A stretch of 64,000 nucleotides of DNA from Roseateles sp. YR242 (GTDB taxonomy: Bacteria > Pseudomonadota > Gammaproteobacteria > Burkholderiales > Burkholderiaceae_C): assembly GCF_900109745.1 (NCBI RefSeq), contig NZ_FOAV01000008.1, forward strand, positions 124,001 through 188,000, written 5' to 3'. This document shows, piece by piece, positions 17,133 through 25,741 of this stretch (position 1 is its first letter; each line of letters opens with the position of its first letter). Under the pieces are notes generated by a model. It was not told the DNA's origin. It searched no databases and worked only from the letters and a program-made list of their open reading frames with translations. A program made the translations under genes and the position numbers.

Positions 17133-20100
17133 GCGGTGGCTCCGCTGATGACGAAGGTGCTGCCTATCGCCAGTTTGGAAATGCCGGTGGCCACGGGCGC
17201 CGAGTAGGTGAAGCCTTCGGTGTCGCTGAGCAGGTGCTGCGGCATGGGCAGCGCCAGGCTCCAGGGCCGGCTGTGTGTCACGTGCCGCCGTTCCTCCTCG
17301 CTGGCACGCGCGGTGTCGGCCAGGCGGTAGCTGCCGTTGTCGTCCTGGCTCAGGCGCAGGATGGACAGCTGCGTGATGAAGGCCACCCCCGGCATGTTGC
17401 GCAGGCGGGCCTCGATGTCCTCGGCGCGGACGGTCCAGTCAAAACGCGGCCCGTAGCCCTGGTCCATCCATGGCGACAGCATCTCCACCAGCGCCTGGTT
17501 CATACGCTGCAAGGTGGCGCCGGCATGGGCCCCGCGCTGCAGGCCGACCACGCCGCGCACCTGCAGTTGCTCATACATCGGGTTGCGCACCTCGATGTTG
17601 GCAAAGGGGGAGGCCAGAGCCTTCAGGGCCAGCGCCATGCGCCGCAGCTGCATGGCGCTGAAGCGGGGTTGCTCGCAGGCCAGGGCCGGCTGGTTGCGCG
17701 GCAGCATGGGCACGGCCACCACCACCACCGTGCCCGGCGGCAGGTGCTCGCCGCCCAGCCCGTCGTCATCGACGACCTCATCAGCCGTCAGGCAGCGCGC
17801 CTTGAAGACATCCGGAAAGCGGTCCAGCAGCAGGCGCTCCATGTCCCAGGTGGTGCTGGCGCGATTCTTGTGCTGCAGCCGTTCACCCGCGCGGGTGTAG
17901 AGAGCGCGTGCGTCCTCCGCCGCCCGCAGCCCGACCGAGCTGCCGACCTGGGCGACCGTGGCCACGCCACTGAGCGTATGGATCGCCCGGTTGATGCGGC
18001 CGGCCTCCAGCAGCGTGGGTGGCGCTGGCGGCTGCGTACCGGCGTTGGCGGGTGGCGGCGCGGGGGCACGCACCGCCCGCAGGGCCTGGCAGCGCACATC
18101 CCGCAGGCGGGCAAAGGTGTCGAAGCCGTCATGAGCGCTGATGCGCAGCCAGTACAGCCCGCTGGGCATGAGCGTGTGGTCGCTGCGCATGTCGCGCGGC
18201 AGGTCCAGGGTGACGATGCCGGAGGTCAGGAATCCGTCCGTCTCATCCGCCAGCACGCAGTGCGAGGGCAGCGGCACCCAGGACTGGCCCACCAGCGTGG
18301 CCCACTGGGGACGCGTCAGGGCCAGCTGCTGGCCGGGGCGCACCGGAGACTCCTTCATCTCGAACAGCAGCGTCAGCGTGCCGCCGGGGTCGGAGGAACG
18401 CAGGCCGATCAGCAGTTGGCCGTCACGGTCGAAGTGCGGCAGGAGCGTGTGTTCAGTGCCTGCGTCTGCCAAGTGCAGGGAGATGGCACCGAAGGGCCGC
18501 AGATGCAGCAGGCGTTCGCCATCCACGCCGTCGCCGGGGCCGTCGTCACGGTCCAGCGCAATGACCGTGTCCGCGTCATAGTCCAGCGTCACCGCTTCCA
18601 GCACTGGCGTGTAGGGCGGATTCGGAACCGGGCGGGGATGGCGCCGGGTACGCGCATTGGCATTGACCACCTCCGACAGCACGGCCGGATAAGCCGCATG
18701 GCCGAAGGCCCCCGGGGGGCCGGAGAGTTGCAGGCGGCACAGGCCGTTGCGTGGCAGCGCCTCGGTTCCCCAATCCTGCTCGCTGGCACGCATCTGCTTG
18801 CCCACGGTCGGCGCATCCACCTCGAAGTGCTGATGCTCCATCAGCCGCCCATCCCCCGGGTGCCAGGCAAACAGGCGCTGCCGCGCGGAGTCGCCCCCAC
18901 AGGGGAACCAGCGCCCGTCGCGCATCAGGGACAGGGCCGCGGTGAAACTCTCGTTGTGCTGCTCCAGGCCGTAGCTGGCGTAATACGCGCTGAAGCCACC
19001 GGGCTCCTGCGGCAGGCCGGCCCACTGCAGGTGCAGTTTCAGCAGGGTCAGGTTCTTGCGGGCCGCTTCCTGGGAGCCGACCACGAAGCTGGACGACACG
19101 GCGGGCAGGGGGCCGAAGGGCATGAAGGGCTTGGTGCCGTCCAGCCGGCCCAGGCTGTTGCTGAGCAGCAGTTGGCGAACGCCCTGGACGCTGGCCTTCA
19201 CAAAGGCCTCCTTGAACGGGATGTCCGCCAGCAGCGAATAGGCGTAGATGCGCCCCTCGTGGCAGATCTCCAGGCGCATCATCGGCAGGCGCGTCTCCCA
19301 CTCGGGCCCGTGCAGCTGAGGGTCGCACCCGATGATGGCCGGCGCGTCATGGGGCAGGCGGACCTGCAGCGCCAGCCCGCCCGCAGGTGCGGCCGAGATG
19401 TGCACGTCCGTGGCCACGAACCAGCCGGTGGCGGCGCTGAGCGAGATGTTCAGTGCACCCTGGAACAGCTGGTTGAACATCAGGTCCCGGTTGGGTTCCA
19501 GGTTGTCCGGATCCGTCTCCAGATGGAACACGCTCAGCGGGTCGCCCGCCACGGCGGGCGCCGGCAGGTCCTTCTGCAGCACCCGTGCGGCCACCTCCCA
19601 GATCTTTTGCCAGTCTGCGATCTTCAGGGTGGCGTGGGGCGAAGCATCCGCGCCGGCCAGCAGCCAGCGCACCAGCAGCACCCCCATGGCGCGCCGCAGT
19701 GCCGTCACCTTGAGGGTGTGTTCGGCCTTGTCGGTGTCCTTCATGGCGCCCGCGGTCAGCACGCCGGCCACCAGCTCCTGCAGGGAGCGCCGGGCATAGG
19801 CGGTGTCGTGTCGCATGCGCAGTTCGATGCTCAGCAGGCGGTCGCCCTCGGCCAGTGCCAGGATGGGCGAGACGATGGCCAGCCCGATGCGGGCATCCGG
19901 CACGTTGGCGTCGCCGCCGAACAGCCGCCAGTCCGTGCCTCGGCCCAACTGCAGCTCGCAGGCCTTGGCGCGGGTGACGAAACCGAAGTCCCGTTCGGGC
20001 GAGATCAGCCGGTCGCGCTCCAGGAACAGGGAACAGACGCTGGCCACGCGGGTGTCGGTCACCGCCAGCGTGGATTCGCTGCGGAAGCGCACCGGCCGTC

Positions 20101-21010
20101 CGGCCGCGTCCTTGCCGGCATCGAAGAGGGTGCCGCTGCCGACCTTCACCTCGCCAATGGCGCGGGGGTCCCGCTGGCAGGCCACCAGCACCGTGTCATC
20201 CCGGGGGCCCCGCGGCAGGAACCCCAGCACGTCGCGGTAATAGAACTCGGCATGCCGCGCCGGGAAGCGGTTGACCTGCGCCTGCACCTTTTCGCAGACC
20301 TTCATGAAGGCCATCAACAGGGCCACGGCCGGCTCATGCTGGCCAGTACCCCAGGCCGCCGGGATCAGCTCGTGTGCCTTGGCCTGCAGGCTTTCGATGG
20401 CGCCGTGGAAGGCCACATGCCGGCGGCGCAACTGGTCCCGCTCATGGCGCGCGGCGTAACGGGCGGAGGCGTTGCCGCGCTGGTCCGACAGCAGCGCCAG
20501 CGCTTCTGCCGAAGGGTCCCACAGCGTGCTCAGCGGCGGCACGATGGCCTTGTTCTGCCAGCGGCGCTGGCCGTGTCGTTCACGCACCCAGTGCAGGTCG
20601 GCCGCGAGTTGCTGGCGGATCAGCTGGCGCAGCCGTTCCTGCATGGCCTGGGCCGTGAAGTCGGCCTCCTCCTGCTGCAGGGCCATGTACCAGCTGTCCA
20701 GCATCTCCGCCATGGCGCCCACCCCTTGGGCCAGTGCTTCCAAAGGCGCGCTGTCCAGATGCTGGGCCAGATGGCGTTCTCGCTGCGCCAGGTCAAAGGC
20801 GGCAATGCGTGCCAGCACCAGGGTGGTGTCGTTCTCCAGCAGCTCGTACCAGTGGCCGGTGTCATGGTTGTCGGGGTCCACGTAGCGCAGCTGGCGGGCC
20901 AGCAGCTCCACCATGGCCACGCGGTCCTCGAAGCGCAGCGGGTCAACGGCCACGTAGCCTTCCTCCAGCGCGGGAGGAAAACGCTCGTGCTGGGCGGTAC
21001 CGGCGCTCAT
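17129..21010 (-). CDS. giant baseplate protein (Afp11 / gp6-like)
   Basis: The largest gene of the cluster (1293 residues), in the position of afp11: directly after gp25 and before the second baseplate protein. The N-terminus (GYVAVDPLRFEDRVAMVELL) and the segment LLMAFMKVCEKVQAQVNRFP (about 219-238) are followed by ARHAEFYYRDVLGFLPRGP, typical of these baseplate proteins. Near the C-terminus FDWTVRAEDIEARLRNMPGV (about 1195-1215) matches the baseplate-J end domain. In contractile particles this family forms the iris that opens when the spike contacts its target. Four-base overlaps with both neighbours indicate coupled translation. Confidence 0.88.
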   Translation of the reverse strand: MSAGTAQHERFPPALEEGYVAVDPLRFEDRVAMVELLARQLRYVDPDNHDTGHWYELLENDTTLVLARIAAFDLAQRERHLAQHLDSAPLEALAQGVGAMAEMLDSWYMALQQEEADFTAQAMQERLRQLIRQQLAADLHWVRERHGQRRWQNKAIVPPLSTLWDPSAEALALLSDQRGNASARYAARHERDQLRRRHVAFHGAIESLQAKAHELIPAAWGTGQHEPAVALLMAFMKVCEKVQAQVNRFPARHAEFYYRDVLGFLPRGPRDDTVLVACQRDPRAIGEVKVGSGTLFDAGKDAAGRPVRFRSESTLAVTDTRVASVCSLFLERDRLISPERDFGFVTRAKACELQLGRGTDWRLFGGDANVPDARIGLAIVSPILALAEGDRLLSIELRMRHDTAYARRSLQELVAGVLTAGAMKDTDKAEHTLKVTALRRAMGVLLVRWLLAGADASPHATLKIADWQKIWEVAARVLQKDLPAPAVAGDPLSVFHLETDPDNLEPNRDLMFNQLFQGALNISLSAATGWFVATDVHISAAPAGGLALQVRLPHDAPAIIGCDPQLHGPEWETRLPMMRLEICHEGRIYAYSLLADIPFKEAFVKASVQGVRQLLLSNSLGRLDGTKPFMPFGPLPAVSSSFVVGSQEAARKNLTLLKLHLQWAGLPQEPGGFSAYYASYGLEQHNESFTAALSLMRDGRWFPCGGDSARQRLFAWHPGDGRLMEHQHFEVDAPTVGKQMRASEQDWGTEALPRNGLCRLQLSGPPGAFGHAAYPAVLSEVVNANARTRRHPRPVPNPPYTPVLEAVTLDYDADTVIALDRDDGPGDGVDGERLLHLRPFGAISLHLADAGTEHTLLPHFDRDGQLLIGLRSSDPGGTLTLLFEMKESPVRPGQQLALTRPQWATLVGQSWVPLPSHCVLADETDGFLTSGIVTLDLPRDMRSDHTLMPSGLYWLRISAHDGFDTFARLRDVRCQALRAVRAPAPPPANAGTQPPAPPTLLEAGRINRAIHTLSGVATVAQVGSSVGLRAAEDARALYTRAGERLQHKNRASTTWDMERLLLDRFPDVFKARCLTADEVVDDDGLGGEHLPPGTVVVVAVPMLPRNQPALACEQPRFSAMQLRRMALALKALASPFANIEVRNPMYEQLQVRGVVGLQRGAHAGATLQRMNQALVEMLSPWMDQGYGPRFDWTVRAEDIEARLRNMPGVAFITQLSILRLSQDDNGSYRLADTARASEEERRHVTHSRPWSLALPMPQHLLSDTEGFTYSAPVATGISKLAIGSTFVISGATA

Positions 21011-21477
21011 GCCATCATCCCGTCCATCAGGTCGTTCTGCGCCTGGGTGCCGGCGGTCAGCGCCAGCGGCATGGCCTGGCCGCCGTGCATGTAGAGCGGA
21101 AACACGAGGTTGTCCTTGGTGTTGCTGCTGCGCAGCCAGTAGTCCAGTCGGATGCGCAGCACGCCTTCATGCAGGCCGTCGGTGTCAAAGCGGATGCCTT
21201 CCAGCTCCACACGGGGCTCGAACAGCATCACGGCACGCTGGATCATGTTGCGGGTCTCGGTCAGCAGGCTGCTGGTGACTTGTTCAAAGACCAGGCGCTT
21301 GAGCCCGCAGCCGTAGGTGGGGTGCATGACGCGCTCGCCGGGATGCGTCAGCATCAGGATGCGCAGGCTCTCGCGCACGTCGGGCGCTGCCGAGACCAGT
21401 GCGGCCGAACGGCTGCGGATGTCGAAGGTGGGCGGGAAGGCCCAGCCGGTGCCGAGGAATCCGGGGTCGCTGCTCAT
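21007..21477 (-). CDS. gp25-like baseplate wedge protein (Afp9-like)
   Basis: 156-residue member of the GPW/gp25 family, the lysozyme-like fold that links sheath to baseplate in phage T4, type VI systems and eCIS. The typical blocks are VRESLRILMLTHPGERVMHP (about 34-53), YGCGLKRLVFEQ and FEPRVELEGIRF. It starts 20 bases after the PAAR gene ends and overlaps the giant baseplate gene by four bases. No oddity was seen. Confidence 0.94.
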   Translation of the reverse strand: MSSDPGFLGTGWAFPPTFDIRSRSAALVSAAPDVRESLRILMLTHPGERVMHPTYGCGLKRLVFEQVTSSLLTETRNMIQRAVMLFEPRVELEGIRFDTDGLHEGVLRIRLDYWLRSSNTKDNLVFPLYMHGGQAMPLALTAGTQAQNDLMDGMMA

Positions 21478-21497
21478 GGTGCGTCCTTCGTGTGTCC

Positions 21498-21797
21498 TCA
21501 GCCGCCGATCATCACGGTGGGCAGGCCCAGCGTGATCGTGCCGCCATGGGCGGTGGTGTCTCCCACGCGGCCGGCCGGGCGGCCGCCGATCAGCACCGTG
21601 GCGGAGCCCTTCACCAGCGTGTCGGGCGGGCCCACGCAGGTCAGGCTGTCACCCACCACGGTGGCCGGCAGGAAGCCGATCAGCACAGTGGCCACGCCCG
21701 GGCCGATCACCGGACCGCCGACATGCGGAATCGGGGGAAGCCCGGGAGTGACCATGGGGCAGACATGCAGATCGGTGATGCGGGCGGCGGGGGGCAT
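21498..21797 (-). CDS. PAAR-like spike tip protein (Afp10-like)
   Basis: 99-residue PAAR-repeat protein that caps the VgrG-like spike with a sharp, metal-bound cone. The repeats are visible: RITDLHVCPMVTPGLPPIPH, GPGVATVLIGFLPATVVGD, KGSATVLIGGRPAGRVGD and TAHGGTITLGLPTVMIGG. The His and Cys residues in the first and last repeats (His11, Cys13, His24, His84) could bind zinc. There is no C-terminal extension, so this tip carries no fused toxin. It is separated from the VgrG gene by an unusual 115-base G-rich spacer. Confidence 0.93.
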   Translation of the reverse strand: MPPAARITDLHVCPMVTPGLPPIPHVGGPVIGPGVATVLIGFLPATVVGDSLTCVGPPDTLVKGSATVLIGGRPAGRVGDTTAHGGTITLGLPTVMIGG

Positions 21798-21923
21798 GGG
21801 GGTCTCTCGATGTGGGGGGGCTGCGGTGGTGGCTGCGGTGGTGAGGGCGGTCGTTGTGGTGATGGGTGGTGTGGGCGGGTGGTATGCGCGGGTGGTATGG
21901 GCGGTCGCGTGATCAATTGATCA
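21798..21923. repeat. G-rich repeats and 14-bp palindrome between spike and tip genes
   Basis: This is the only sizeable spacer in the baseplate half of the operon. At 21910-21923 a perfect palindrome, TGATCAATTGATCA, covers the VgrG stop codon. On the PAAR side, 21811-21908 is strongly G-biased on the plus strand. It contains two 12-base units (from 21821, CTGCGGTGGTGG) and two 13-base units (from 21876, GCGGGTGGTATG). The transcript would be C-rich and poorly structured. I see no T-run and do not call a terminator. Confidence 0.6.
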
Positions 21924-23703
21924 TCACCATCGCCCCCTTGACCACGGTCTGCCCGGATGCGGAGAGCTCGGCGCTGGCATTGCCCTTGGCGGTGAAACCG
22001 ATCTGCGCCGTGCACTGGATGTTGAGACCCGACTGCTGCACATCCGCCGAGGAGCTCACCTTCACCGGCCCGACCGCATCGAGCTTGATCGAGCCGGTGG
22101 CCTTGATCAGGATGTCCTTCGGGCTGTTGAGCTCGATGCCGGCGGGCGACAGCTCCACCTTGTTCTGGTTCTCGTCCTGCAGCAGGATGGATTTGTCCTT
22201 GTCGCTCAACACCACCTTGTTCTTGTTGGGCGTGGTGATGGTGATGATCTTGTCGGCCTCGTTGATCTCGATGCGGGCCAGACAGCGGGTGACAAAGGCC
22301 TTGGTGTCGTTGGGCGCCTCCAGCGCATAGGGCGGCGTGCGCGTGCTGCTGTAGAGGCTGCCCAGCACCACCGGGTGGCTGGGGTCGTTGGCGAAGTAAC
22401 CCAGCACGACTTCATCGCCCACCTCCGGCAGGAAGAACGCACCAAAGCCGTTGCTGGCATGGGATTGCAGCAGCCGCGCCCACACGCCCTCGGTCTCCGC
22501 CTTGAGCACCGGCACCTTGACCTGGACGCGGTGTTCCCCGGCCGGGTCGGCATCGAGCTTCAGCACCACGCCCACCTGCAGCCCATGGACACCTGGCAAC
22601 AGGCCGGCTGCGGGCGTGGCGGCTACATCGCTGCGTTCGGTGAACCAGTCCGGCGCCAGGCCGAACTCCACCTCGGTGAACCAGTTGCCCTCGGTGATTT
22701 CGTGACGCACGCCCGTCACCAGCACCGGGCCGCTGAAGCGTGCGCCGACGCCCACCAGCTCGATCAGGCCGCCGACTTCCGGCAGGGCATTGCCCTGGAA
22801 CCGCACCCGGCCCCGCATCCTTGCCAGGCCGGCCTTGAGCTGCTGCGCCTCGGCCCAGCGGGTCAGGCCTGGCTGGGCCTGTGGCGCGCCGGCTTGCAGG
22901 CGCAGGCAGTCCAACCCCACCACTTCGGCCAGGGTGGCGCTGGTCAGGTTGCCCTGGGCGGGCAGGCCGGCGGGATCTGCCGCCGTCCCCTCAATCACGG
23001 CCTGCGACTTCAGGTCCCAGGCATGGGCCTGGGCGCTGGTGTATTGGTGGCGGGCATCGATGTCGGCGTCGAACTCGATCAGGTCCTGCCCGTAGGTCAC
23101 CGTCAGCACCGGCTGGCCGTCGGCGGTGGGGCGCTTGATGGTGATGGCCCCGTCCTTCACACCCACCAGCCAGCCATTGGCATCGGCGCGGGAGAGCATG
23201 AAGTCCCAGTCGCTGCAGTAGTGCTGGACCAGTTCCGTGTAGGTGACGTCGCTGGCGTCCACCGTGGCCGTCAGCCCGTGGCGTTGGGCCAGGGCGGGCA
23301 GGATGTCCGCGTCGCTCATGTCGATGTAGTTGGCATTGCGGCGGCCCACCGTCATCTTCACGGCAGCATCGCTGCATTCGACCACCAGGCGCGCATGGTT
23401 CTCGCCCTGCACCTTCAGGCGGTGGCGCACCACCACGCCCTCGAACAGCGGTTCGCTGCCGTCCAGGTAACCGGCCTCGATCGCCAGCTTGGCACCGGGC
23501 TTGAAATGGTTGGCGTCGCTGATCGGGAATTCCAGGCGCGGCATGTCACCGTCGGAGAACTCCAGGCGTGCCGAGGGCACGCGGTTGGCCGCGCGGTGAA
23601 TGCGCAGCGACACCAGCGCTGCCGCAGCGTCCAGGGGCTCGCCATCCACCAGGATCTTCAGGTTGACGACGCCAATGGCGTCCTCTGCGGGGGAGATGGC
23701 CAT
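21913..23703 (-). CDS. VgrG-like central spike protein (Afp8-like)
   Basis: 596-residue spike of the injection system, combining gp27-like and gp5-like parts. The N-terminal region (1-350) has VSLRIHRAANRVPSARLEFS and the segment ELVQHYCSDWDFMLSRADAN (about 170-190), both typical of VgrG proteins. The OB-fold follows at about 375-460 (GVVLKLDADPAGEHRVQVKV, then FFLPEVGDEVVLGYFANDP). The end (470-596) is a repetitive beta-helix needle (DKIITITTPNKNKVVLSDKD). No effector domain is fused at the C-terminus. It is three bases from the LysM gene and upstream of the PAAR tip. Confidence 0.95.
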   Translation of the reverse strand: MAISPAEDAIGVVNLKILVDGEPLDAAAALVSLRIHRAANRVPSARLEFSDGDMPRLEFPISDANHFKPGAKLAIEAGYLDGSEPLFEGVVVRHRLKVQGENHARLVVECSDAAVKMTVGRRNANYIDMSDADILPALAQRHGLTATVDASDVTYTELVQHYCSDWDFMLSRADANGWLVGVKDGAITIKRPTADGQPVLTVTYGQDLIEFDADIDARHQYTSAQAHAWDLKSQAVIEGTAADPAGLPAQGNLTSATLAEVVGLDCLRLQAGAPQAQPGLTRWAEAQQLKAGLARMRGRVRFQGNALPEVGGLIELVGVGARFSGPVLVTGVRHEITEGNWFTEVEFGLAPDWFTERSDVAATPAAGLLPGVHGLQVGVVLKLDADPAGEHRVQVKVPVLKAETEGVWARLLQSHASNGFGAFFLPEVGDEVVLGYFANDPSHPVVLGSLYSSTRTPPYALEAPNDTKAFVTRCLARIEINEADKIITITTPNKNKVVLSDKDKSILLQDENQNKVELSPAGIELNSPKDILIKATGSIKLDAVGPVKVSSSADVQQSGLNIQCTAQIGFTAKGNASAELSASGQTVVKGAMVMIN

Positions 23704-23706
23704 GAT

Positions 23707-24525
23707 TCAGGTCCCGATGGCGGACACGGCCGGCGCTGCGAGGGCGGCCGCTGCCGAGGGGGTCGCAGTCGCATTGCTGCTACTACTGCTGCTGGTGCTG
23801 CTGGTGCTGCTTCTTGGCGGTATGGCCGGGAAGGTCAGCGTCTGGCCGGGCGCCAGCTGGCGCAGGTCCTTCAGCCCGTTGGCCTGGGCCACGCGCGCCT
23901 GCGTCTCGTAGGAGTCGTCCTGGTAGACCTCGGCGCACAGGCTGGCGACGGTGTCGCCTTCCTCCGCTGTCACCGTGCGTGTCATGCGGCCGGTGGCGGC
24001 GCGGTTGTTCTCCAGCTTGCGTTCGGCCCGGCTGGTGGCGCCCACAAAGCTCAGGTCGACCTTGGCCCGTAGCGGATCACCATTGGGCTTGAACAGGCTG
24101 TATTGCGTGGACATGCTCTTGAGCCGGCCGAAGAAGATCAGCGCGCCCCAGAGCAGCCGCACATAGGGCGGCTCGCCGGTGGCATTCACATAGTCATAGA
24201 CCACCTTGCTGAGCAGCCCGAGCTGGCCCTTGACGCTCCCGGGCTGGTCCGGCACGGACTCGACCACGCCGGTGTCGTCCAGCACGATGGAGAAGCTGAC
24301 CTCCTCCGGGTCGGTCGCGGAGAACTTGGCCTCGGTCTTGGAGGCGCCCATGTCCTTGGTGGTGTCGTAGCCGATGCTGTAGCTGTGCTTGAAGTCGGCC
24401 GGGTTGATCTGGGCCTCGAACTTGATGCTGTCTTCCAGTTCGATGGCACCCCCCTTGCTCACCTTGTAGCGGGTCATCAGCAGCCGCTTGTGCTGGCCGT
24501 CGTCTGGGGCTTCGTCGTCCAGCAT
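23707..24525 (-). CDS. LysM-domain baseplate hub/adaptor protein (Afp7-like)
   Basis: 272-residue protein of the family that joins the tube to the spike in eCIS particles. Residues about 15-190 hold the conserved beta-rich adaptor (INPADFKHSYSIGYDTTKDM; PPYVRLLWGALIFFGRLKSM). A LysM-type repeat follows at about 200-240 (VASLCAEVYQDDSYETQARV; LRQLAPGQTLTFP). The tail is low-complexity Ser/Thr/Ala (SSTSSTSSSSSS), encoded by a GCT/ACT-type triplet run near 23770-23815. The open frame extends upstream to 24630, but the ATG at 24525 is the first that does not run through the DUF5908 gene and opens the conserved part. Confidence 0.9.
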   Translation of the reverse strand: MLDDEAPDDGQHKRLLMTRYKVSKGGAIELEDSIKFEAQINPADFKHSYSIGYDTTKDMGASKTEAKFSATDPEEVSFSIVLDDTGVVESVPDQPGSVKGQLGLLSKVVYDYVNATGEPPYVRLLWGALIFFGRLKSMSTQYSLFKPNGDPLRAKVDLSFVGATSRAERKLENNRAATGRMTRTVTAEEGDTVASLCAEVYQDDSYETQARVAQANGLKDLRQLAPGQTLTFPAIPPRSSTSSTSSSSSSNATATPSAAAALAAPAVSAIGT

Positions 24526-24526
24526 G

Positions 24527-24697
24527 TCAGCGCTCCCCGTTCGTGCGCAGGCGTTCAGCCAGCCAGGTCTTGCAATCCGACAGCACCTGGTCGCGCAGGC
24601 GTTGCAGTTCACGGGCCGGCAGCGCGGCACGCACCGGCGGCGCGGGGGCGGGGTTGACCTGGGTGCGGATCAACAGTTGGCGGACTTCAATGCTCAT
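24527..24697 (-). CDS. small DUF5908-type protein (Afp6-like position)
   Basis: 56-residue protein. Its start MSIEVRQLLIRTQVN and charged helical remainder (LRDQVLSDCKTWLAERLRTN) match the small DUF5908 family encoded between tube and LysM genes of many eCIS clusters. Its function in the particle is not known. The ATG at 24697 follows GGAGCG and lies 16 bases after the second tube gene. A longer frame to 24772 would run into that gene and lacks the conserved start. Confidence 0.8.
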   Translation of the reverse strand: MSIEVRQLLIRTQVNPAPAPPVRAALPARELQRLRDQVLSDCKTWLAERLRTNGER

Positions 24698-24713
24698 GGT
24701 GGCGCTCCGGGGG

Positions 24714-25211
24714 TCAGCTGTCGCGCATGCTGCTGGCGTAGACCAGCTCGATGCGTTCCATTGCCAGTTCATTGCGCTGGCTGTTGAAAGGGTCCACTTC
24801 CCACTTCACCGGGTAGGCGTTGGTCACCGACCATTGGCGGATGATCTGCCCCTCGCGGTCCATGAGCACGATGCGCAGGACACGGGGTCGGATCTTCTTG
24901 GCCAGGCCGACTTCCAGGGTGCTCTTGCACCAGTTCACCCACGCGGAGGTCTTGTCGGCCATGCCGCGCTTGAGCACCAGGCGCGGATGCTTCACCGGTT
25001 TGGGCAGGAAATGGACGTAGTCGTTGCGGCCCCCTTCCACGACCGCCTCGGTCTCCATCTCCGCACCCAGGCCGGAAATCTCCTGGAACGCGGCCTCCGG
25101 ATGCCGGGTGTGCACGGCACCGAAGGTCACGGCGAAGTGGAAGGCCGAGGGGAAGCTCAGCAGCCCGGCCTGGGCCGCCTGCGTCTTGGACGCGGAAGGG
25201 GGCTGGGCCAT
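24714..25211 (-). CDS. tube protein 2 (Afp5-like, gp19 family)
   Basis: 165-residue inner-tube protein. The conserved blocks are FPSAFHFAVTFG, AAFQEISGLGAEMETEAVVE, LVLKRGMADKTSAWVNWCKS and IIRQWSVTNAYPVKWEVDPF. Compared with the first tube protein it is slightly longer. It is probably the special ring that starts the tube on the baseplate, as Afp5 does. Its ATG at 25211 shares one base with the stop of tube protein 1 (TGATG). The frame is open far upstream, but only as a shadow of tube gene 1. Confidence 0.92.
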   Translation of the reverse strand: MAQPPSASKTQAAQAGLLSFPSAFHFAVTFGAVHTRHPEAAFQEISGLGAEMETEAVVEGGRNDYVHFLPKPVKHPRLVLKRGMADKTSAWVNWCKSTLEVGLAKKIRPRVLRIVLMDREGQIIRQWSVTNAYPVKWEVDPFNSQRNELAMERIELVYASSMRDS

Positions 25212-25669
25212 CAGGCCACCTCGTACGTCAGGCCCTCGTGGGCGATGACGATGGTTTCGATGGCGGCTTCGTTGCCCTGGGCCTTCAGGTCGGTGCCGGT
25301 GATCTTGGTGGGCCAGGCATTGGCCAGGGTCCAGGTCACTGCGGCATTGCCGGTCTCGTCCTGCAGCGTGATCACCACCGTCTTGCGCTTGATGGTGTTG
25401 AGCTGGATGGCCTTGAACCATTCCCAGAAGTTCTTGTCGCCCTTGAACATGCCCTTCTTCATGGTGACGTCGCTGTACTTCTTCAGGCCCGGCATCTTCA
25501 GCACCGAGAAGGCGGGGTTGTTGCCCGCGCGGTACTCGATGGGTTGTGCCTCCACGTCCAGGCCGGAAACTTCCTGGAACGCCAGTTCCTGGCTGTCCCA
25601 CAGCACTTTGAAACTGAATTTGGGCAGCGGCCAGGTGGTGGCCGATTGTGTTGAACCGTCTTCAGGCAT
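25211..25669 (-). CDS. tube protein 1 (Afp1-like, gp19 family)
   Basis: 152-residue main tube protein that stacks as hexameric rings to make the injection channel. It has FKVLWDSQELAFQEVSGLDV, PIEYRAGNNPAFSVLKMPGL and DVTMKKGMFKGDKNFWEWFK, all typical of the T4 gp19-like family of eCIS and type VI Hcp relatives. A strong ribosome site (AAGGAGG, seven bases before the ATG) and a 72-base spacer after the sheath gene fit a highly expressed structural protein. Confidence 0.94.
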   Translation of the reverse strand: MPEDGSTQSATTWPLPKFSFKVLWDSQELAFQEVSGLDVEAQPIEYRAGNNPAFSVLKMPGLKKYSDVTMKKGMFKGDKNFWEWFKAIQLNTIKRKTVVITLQDETGNAAVTWTLANAWPTKITGTDLKAQGNEAAIETIVIAHEGLTYEVA

Positions 25670-25741
25670 GACCTGCCTCCTTGTCGGGTGGTGATTTCAG
25701 GATGGAAGATGTGCGCCGATGGACGCGCACGAAAGCGTCCG

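Noticed and set aside
17234-21094. A 1286-codon open frame on the plus strand
   Set aside because: It lies opposite the giant baseplate gene. Its Gln/His/Gly/Arg-rich translation has no domain, as expected from the antisense of GC-rich codons.
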